Positions 14,158-18,368 of a DNA stretch of 18,368 nucleotides are shown here, in pieces. Source of the stretch: an uncultured Lachnospiraceae bacterium (GTDB taxonomy: Bacteria > Bacillota > Clostridia > Lachnospirales > Lachnospiraceae); assembly GCA_937916415.1 (NCBI GenBank), contig CALGGH010000070.1, positions 1-18,368 of the forward strand, in the 5' to 3' direction. The position numbers were made by a program, and so were the translations under genes. Under the pieces are notes generated by a model, which saw only the letters and a program-made list of their open reading frames with translations, was not told the DNA's origin and did not search any database. How positions within the stretch are numbered: position 1 is the stretch's first letter; every line of letters begins with the position of its first letter.

Positions 14158-17100
14158 TCAGATGGTCTTTAAGATGCGAATGAATTCCGTTGCTACCCTG
14201 TAAAGCTCCATGTTATTAATATCGGTTTTTTCTTCGTCTTCCTTAATGTCTTTTTGATTTTTTTGCGGTGCGTCAAACCTGTCGGTATATCTCGCCAGGT
14301 CAACGCGGTCCGTCTTAACCAGGGTGGGCTCAAATCCAAGTGCTTCGATGAACCTGTCCCTGGCATCCGCCAGCCTGTCAAGCGCCGGCAGGGTCTCACA
14401 GGCCACATAGCCTGAAGCGCTCCCCGCAAAGGAGAATTCCGCTGCCACGCTGCCAATGGACTGCGTGGCGAGGGTGATCGCGACGCGTCCCGCTCCGTCA
14501 TCATGCCTCATGGTCAGACGGATGGAAGTAAGCTCTCCGTCCATCTCCACGGGCAGGTCATACGTCTCATCCCCGGCAAATCCCTTAAAAATGCTGATCT
14601 GCTTCATTGAGCTCTGTATCGCGCGTATGTCCATCAGGTTGGTGGTACCATACATTTTCTCGGTCAGATCCGACTCAAACCCGTCCAGCATGTCAAGATA
14701 AGCATCCAGCGCCGAGGTACGGTCCGTCATCTCCCTGATCACCTGATCAACCCTGTCCAGCGCTGCCTGACGTCCAGCGGCATCGGCCGAACCGGCTCCT
14801 GCTCCTGCAGCCGTCCTCCCGGTTCCAGCTCCGGCGGCCATCCGGCCGGAAGCCACGCCGTCCGCGATCGGACGGATCCAGCTGCCGCGCCTGCTTCTGA
14901 TCGCTTCCATGGCCTCCGCGTTACTAAGGGATACTGCGCTGCCTGAATTAAGCAGGTTTTCGATCACGGTCTCGCTGACGGCCGGACTCTCGGCCATGTT
15001 TTCAAAGGAAAATGCCGCATTTATCTGGGCGTCTATGGCCTTGCCGCGGATGCTGCTTTCCACTCCTCCAAAGGCATCATCCACCTTGTAGTCCATGCCG
15101 GACCTGGCAGAGCTTCGCATCGCTCCCAGGAGCGTGGAAAAACTGATCTCGCTACCCATGGCCATCAGCCTGCCCAGTGCGGCGTCATCCGTTCTGTCCA
15201 GCTGGGAGATCATGCGATAGATGCCGACGTACGAATCCCTTTCCAGCTCGGTGATCTCGTTCTGTCTCTCAAGCTGCATGAGGAACCTGGCATAGCCGGC
15301 CGCCTGCCTCTCGGGTTCGGAGTCCTGATCATTCAGATACTCAGCCAGTTCCTGTATGGGCATGTTGAGAGGATTTACGTCCTGCCTGATCATGCCCATG
15401 ACGCGGTCAGGCGTCAGCCTGTTCAGCACGCTCCTCAGCATGACGTCAGCTTCCCTGACCTGCCCTATGCGCTCCGGCGTGATCTCAAGCGAGTTATATC
15501 CCAGTATTCTCACGGCCCTCCGGTTAAGCTCGTCAACCTCCAGGTCCAGGTCCTTCAGGATGTCGTCCACGTTTTGAAAGGCTTTTTGTATCGAATCGCC
15601 CATGTCCGCCCTGGGAGCGGTCATCAGTGCCTCGTAGCCGTCGCCTGCCCTCAGGTACTCGCTTCTGCGGACAATCCCGGACTCATGGACTTCATTCAGC
15701 GTGTAGCTTACTTCCACGCTGAATGCAAACGTCGTGCCCCGTGCGTCGTACTGGCCGAGAATGGATGCCGGCGCAGCGAAAATGTCATCCAGCATGCCGT
15801 TTATTTCTGAATAGGCAGATGCCTTAGCCTCGCTCACCTCCGGATCCGCATCCGGGAAAAGCTGCCCGGCCAGGGCCTGTTCCGCGGACTTGAGCGCATC
15901 CACCAGCTGCTCCATCGGAGCTATGTCCACATGGAAATTGCTGCGCATCAGCATCCTCAGTGCCTGAGTCGACATGGAAAGCCTGGCCTCCTCCAGCACC
16001 CTGCGTGCATGCAGCTGATCCGTGCTTAAGTCCGTCTCCGTCCCGATTTCCGCCGAAACGCTGACTTCTACGGTGGTAACGGACATCTGCAGCTGCATGG
16101 ATGCGACCCGCAGGGATCTCAGGTTCAGGATCTGTCCCTTGGATGCAACCAGGTCGGCGGCGGCATCAGGCATGTTCTTTATCTCTTCGGCCATGTTTTC
16201 TGCCTGAACGTATATTGACTCGTCATAGGTCAGGTTAGCCTTGTCGGCAGGAATTCCCGCACTCATGGCTATGGCGACGGCATCAGTCAGCGCCTTCCTC
16301 TCCATCCCGTCCCTGAGCTCTGCCAGTGAATCAAGCTCCAGCAGCGTCTCGGGAGTGAGCGGCAGGCCGTGACTTATGAGCCACTTGCCCTCATTTACCG
16401 TTTCTTCATTAACCTCAAGTCCGCTATGTGCTATGGTCTCCTCGATCTGAGGCATGAGTTCGTCCATGTCCTCTTCACCGGCCACGCGTCCCATGTATCC
16501 GTCCGCATTGAAAAAGCCTGACCTGCCGGTGGATGCAGCACCGCTATGAGAAGCGTTATAAATGTTGTCCACCGTGGGTGCCTGCCCGTTGGACATCATG
16601 TAGCTGACCGCGTCATCAGACAGCGGCAGGGATTCACTCGCGCGCCTGATGGCCTCCGTGATCGCATGGGCATTATCCTCGGTGACCGTCAGGTCCTGCG
16701 CATGCATGGAATCCACCAGCTGCCCGGCAGCCGATACGGAGCCCGTGATCTCGGCCAGCACGTCCATGTCAACGTCATCCGTATATCCGGCCACGTCAGC
16801 TCCGCCCCGTATCATGGCCGTCTTGACGTGATCGAGTATAGTGACCGCATCAGCAGCATCCATGTCTTCCGGTACCCGGCCCGTTCGAACCATTTCCGCA
16901 TAGTCCTCCTGCGACATGGACAGGCTCATGACCGACATGTAATCCTTTTTGACCTGAACGTCGGTTTCCTGCAGCTTGCGGGCAAAATCATCCATGCCCT
17001 GAGGATCTGCAAGCATTCCTCCCTCATTAAGCGGATCGCCTATGCTTAAGGCAAAACCGCCCGCCATGACACTGCCTGCCTCCGGGTCTGTCCTGCCCTG

Positions 17101-17187
17101 CATCTTAGCGGTATTTAATCCTTGCAGTGCCTGCTGCGTCCGGGAATGTGTCAGATTTGAAACTTCAGGATTAGAATTTATCTTCAT
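14158..17187 (-). CDS. Large repeat-bearing motility-locus protein with FliK-like C-terminus (DUF6240-like)
   Basis: This ~1009-residue soluble protein lacks a signal peptide and membrane helices. ATG at 17187 (MKINSNPEVS) is chosen because CGGAGG lies 6-7 nt upstream; a longer ATG at 17205 sits before that site. Some seven copies of a loose ~20-residue motif, L-[LMI]-x2-G/N-x2-[LV]-[TS]-x2-N-[IA], are spread along it, for example YMMSNGQAPTVDNI, LISHGLPLTPETL, ILGYNSLEITPERI and LLNSGSAVSLSNAEAM. A Gly/Ala linker has the tandem GRMAAGAGT-GRTAAGAGA. Residues ~880-970 (RLTMRHDDGAGRVAI, then VAAEFSF and ALDRLADARDRFIEALGF) resemble the C-terminal domain of the hook-length ruler FliK. Repeat proteins of this type in Lachnospiraceae flagellar loci are, as I recall, annotated DUF6240. 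A hook-length or export-substrate-switch role is inference. It is probably co-transcribed with the C39-like gene 69 nt upstream. Confidence 0.88.
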   Translation of the reverse strand: MKINSNPEVSNLTHSRTQQALQGLNTAKMQGRTDPEAGSVMAGGFALSIGDPLNEGGMLADPQGMDDFARKLQETDVQVKKDYMSVMSLSMSQEDYAEMVRTGRVPEDMDAADAVTILDHVKTAMIRGGADVAGYTDDVDMDVLAEITGSVSAAGQLVDSMHAQDLTVTEDNAHAITEAIRRASESLPLSDDAVSYMMSNGQAPTVDNIYNASHSGAASTGRSGFFNADGYMGRVAGEEDMDELMPQIEETIAHSGLEVNEETVNEGKWLISHGLPLTPETLLELDSLAELRDGMERKALTDAVAIAMSAGIPADKANLTYDESIYVQAENMAEEIKNMPDAAADLVASKGQILNLRSLRVASMQLQMSVTTVEVSVSAEIGTETDLSTDQLHARRVLEEARLSMSTQALRMLMRSNFHVDIAPMEQLVDALKSAEQALAGQLFPDADPEVSEAKASAYSEINGMLDDIFAAPASILGQYDARGTTFAFSVEVSYTLNEVHESGIVRRSEYLRAGDGYEALMTAPRADMGDSIQKAFQNVDDILKDLDLEVDELNRRAVRILGYNSLEITPERIGQVREADVMLRSVLNRLTPDRVMGMIRQDVNPLNMPIQELAEYLNDQDSEPERQAAGYARFLMQLERQNEITELERDSYVGIYRMISQLDRTDDAALGRLMAMGSEISFSTLLGAMRSSARSGMDYKVDDAFGGVESSIRGKAIDAQINAAFSFENMAESPAVSETVIENLLNSGSAVSLSNAEAMEAIRSRRGSWIRPIADGVASGRMAAGAGTGRTAAGAGAGSADAAGRQAALDRVDQVIREMTDRTSALDAYLDMLDGFESDLTEKMYGTTNLMDIRAIQSSMKQISIFKGFAGDETYDLPVEMDGELTSIRLTMRHDDGAGRVAITLATQSIGSVAAEFSFAGSASGYVACETLPALDRLADARDRFIEALGFEPTLVKTDRVDLARYTDRFDAPQKNQKDIKEDEEKTDINNMELYRVATEFIRILKTI

Positions 17188-17256
17188 CAAGTACCTCCGA
17201 ATCATAAGAAGAGCACCATAACCGGCGTACGGTCGCCCCGTCCGTCAATGCCTCCG

Positions 17257-17976
17257 TTATGTATTTCGGTTTGTATGGTTTTTTTCTTTATACCGTATTC
17301 CGATCAACATGATCCCCTTGGCATATCCGGCACCCACCGCCGAGATCATGTCACTAACGCTTGAATAGGCCCCGGACGGACGGCCGTCTCCATATAAGTT
17401 ATGTCCGACGTATCCGTCCATTTCCCTGGTAATGCATATCGTGTGTATCTGGCAAAAGATGCTGCGCGAATCATTATAGATCGTGAGTATGCAGACCTCT
17501 GACTCCCCTGCGATCCCATCGAACTCCTTAGGCAAAAAGGTATGACTGACCTCATATCCCTTCCGCGAAAAAAAATCCGCAATCGCCATGGGCGAGGTTC
17601 CAAACCGGCCGCTCAAAACCATGCCGTCCTTTTCGAATCTCCGGATCAGGCCTCCCAGGTCCGGACGGCCGCCCAATGCCCTTAGCGCATTAAAGACAGC
17701 TATGACCTCACATCCGGCATAAGACATGTCAGTCCTGCCAAAGGCTATGCCCGAATATGCTTTTTGCTCCTCCAGAAAATAATTACCGTCTGCGTCTGCG
17801 TCCTCATGGCGTACGTCCATGATCGTGTTCCTTATGACCGCGTCATTTGCCACGGCATGTCCGTCGGATGCCCTCCATGCCACGTGAAGCCTGCGTCCGC
17901 ACCTGCTCAGTGCGTCCAGGAAGCGGATAACCGCGCGGTTACTGATTCGATTTGGAATAAAAGACTTAATCCCCAT
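17257..17976 (-). CDS. Putative papain-like (C39-type) cysteine peptidase-fold protein
   Basis: This 239-residue protein has no clear signal peptide. The pattern suggests a papain-like/C39 fold: C89 in SYAGCEVIAVFNALRALGG (nucleophile helix), H178 in QIHTICITRE and N193 or D197 in GYVGHNLYGDG, in the Cys-His-Asn/Asp order. GRFGTSPMAIADFFSRKGY between them is typical of substrate-positioning helices in C39-like proteins. The oxyanion Gln normally before the Cys is not evident, so it may be a non-catalytic relative. The frame is open to 18147, but that longer start would translate the repeat hairpin (SKHALYHPWY twice) and has no ribosome binding site. ATG at 17976 begins 6 nt after a TACAAT -10 box. 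It lies upstream of the FliK-like gene on the same strand. Substrate and role are unknown. Confidence 0.72.
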   Translation of the reverse strand: MGIKSFIPNRISNRAVIRFLDALSRCGRRLHVAWRASDGHAVANDAVIRNTIMDVRHEDADADGNYFLEEQKAYSGIAFGRTDMSYAGCEVIAVFNALRALGGRPDLGGLIRRFEKDGMVLSGRFGTSPMAIADFFSRKGYEVSHTFLPKEFDGIAGESEVCILTIYNDSRSIFCQIHTICITREMDGYVGHNLYGDGRPSGAYSSVSDMISAVGAGYAKGIMLIGIRYKEKNHTNRNT

Positions 17977-18147
17977 ATATTTATTGTACCATGGATGGTA
18001 CAGGGCGTGTTTGGAAATACAGGGATGTATTTCCACGCCCGGGTACCATGGATGGTACAGGGCGTGTTTGGAATAAGCTCCGAAACCTCTTATGTCTTGT
18101 TTTGTTATTGACCGATGTGGTCTAAAGTGTGTTGTTATGTAAATCAT
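17977..18147 (-). promoter_or_regulatory. Upstream region and extended -10 promoter of the C39-like gene
   Basis: TGGTACAAT on the minus strand (-10 box 17988-17983) is an extended -10 overlapping the first palindrome. No good -35 lies 17 nt further upstream (AACACG). GTTATGTAAATCA at 18134-18146 is identical to 9951-9963 in the leader of the LRR protein. No gene was found here. Confidence 0.45.
17986..18073. repeat. Direct 31-bp repeat embracing a 72-nt hairpin
   Basis: 17986-18016 and 18043-18073 are identical 31-mers, each starting with the palindrome GTACCAT-GG-ATGGTAC. 17986-18057 folds on itself: GTACCAT/ATGGTAC (17986-17992 with 18051-18057), ATGGTAC/GTACCAT (17994-18000 with 18043-18049), GGGCGT/ACGCCC (18003-18008 with 18035-18040) and GGAAATACA/TGTATTTCC (18013-18021 with 18026-18034) around a GGGA tetraloop. 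That gives about 29 bp. A diverged single copy lies at 10807-10835. Confidence 0.85.
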
Positions 18148-18222
18148 ATGATAGAGTTTTCATGAAAATACTGCATACCATTTTCCGTGTCCTTCCATTC
18201 GGAATCGCATCAGCCGGGGCAC

Positions 18223-18252
18223 AAAAAAGAGGACCTGCGGGAGGTCCTCTTT
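18223..18252 (-). terminator. Strong intrinsic terminator for a minus-strand gene beyond the right edge
   Basis: AAAGAGGACCT (18226-18236) pairs perfectly over 11 bp with AGGTCCTCTTT (18242-18252), loop GCGGG. Read on the minus strand it ends in TTTTTT (complement of A18223-A18228). The gene it ends would lie to the right; a short minus-strand open stretch stopping at about 18258 could be its last codons, but this cannot be confirmed. Confidence 0.8.
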
Positions 18253-18368
18253 CTCATTTCGTCTCATTTATCCTGAGCATGCAGTCCATGCAATCCTGCA
18301 TCCTGTCAATTATGGTAAGGAACTGTCAATAATTAATCTGATCATCTTGCTTGTCTGCTTTCCCGACA
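18253..18368. other. Right-edge sequence without a recognisable gene
   Basis: No product is recognised. The minus strand has only short open stretches at the edge, one ending near 18258 (about 23 codons, last residues RINETK) and one ending near 18315 (ends IIDSSLP). TAAGGAACTGTC at 18316-18327 repeats 12049-12060. Confidence 0.4.

Noticed and set aside
14091..14160. Sigma-28 promoter for flagellin
   Set aside because: I could not find a TAAA-N15-GCCGATA-like match; AAGCCGGATC here is part of the terminator stem. TGATCA at 14141 and 14155 was also seen but has no assigned role.
17986..18073. CRISPR array
   Set aside because: Only two repeat copies, the spacer-like middle is itself a palindrome paired with the repeat, and there are no cas genes.
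17977..18147. Extended C39-like protein start at 18147
   Set aside because: It would translate the repeat hairpin as SKHALYHPWY twice and has no ribosome binding site.
18129..18332. 67-residue plus-strand frame at the right edge
   Set aside because: It reads through the strong terminator hairpin and has no recognisable similarity.

Overview
The window is a piece of a motile, Gram-positive, anaerobic gut or rumen Firmicute, most likely a Lachnospiraceae (Butyrivibrio/Roseburia-like). This rests on the balanced G+C coding DNA, strong AAGGAGG-type ribosome binding sites, a single flagellin with a FliS-type chaperone, a large secreted BspA-type leucine-rich-repeat protein, a hybrid histidine kinase with an N-terminal 7TM region, and family resemblance of the MATE protein. 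The species cannot be fixed from the window.

The first ~255-295 bases do not belong to this organism. They are about 20% G+C by hand count (48 of the first 240 bases) and encode, in one open frame, the end of a second C2 domain and the start of the vWA domain of a eukaryotic copine (FLDY...GIDFTGSNG...DSLHY). The copine breaks off at the ribosome binding site and start codon of a bacterial MATE transporter. The simplest reading is a chimeric contig or clone joining AT-rich protist (or other AT-rich eukaryote) DNA to bacterial DNA.

Layout of the bacterial part: MATE exporter (+, 290-1657); then, convergent, a two-gene minus-strand unit of an L-asparaginase-like protein (4068-5087) followed 6 nt later by a hybrid histidine kinase (1692-4061); a 1565-residue secreted LRR/Ig-like protein (-, 5192-9889) with a TTG start and a leader packed with GTTATG/CATAAC words; nth (-, 10133-10774) divergent from galK (+, 10879-12045); then a minus-strand motility block read right to left: a C39-like cysteine-protease-fold protein (17257-17976), a ~1009-residue repeat protein with a FliK-like C-terminus (14158-17187), a terminator, flagellin (12891-14012) with a CsrA-type leader hairpin, and FliS (12157-12630).

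Non-coding structure stands out. A 37-nt palindrome-ended repeat lies at both convergent gene ends (1657-1693 and 12091-12127). A GTACCAT-GG-ATGGTAC module sits in the nth/galK divergent promoter and, duplicated inside a 72-nt hairpin, in front of the C39-like gene. A strong terminator at 18223-18252 ends a minus-strand transcript entering from beyond the right edge. No tRNA, rRNA, CRISPR array, transposase or prophage gene was seen. I found no complete new defence or mobile system. The best leads are the copine chimera, the FliK-like repeat protein with its protease-like neighbour, the flagellin leader and the repeated promoter module.
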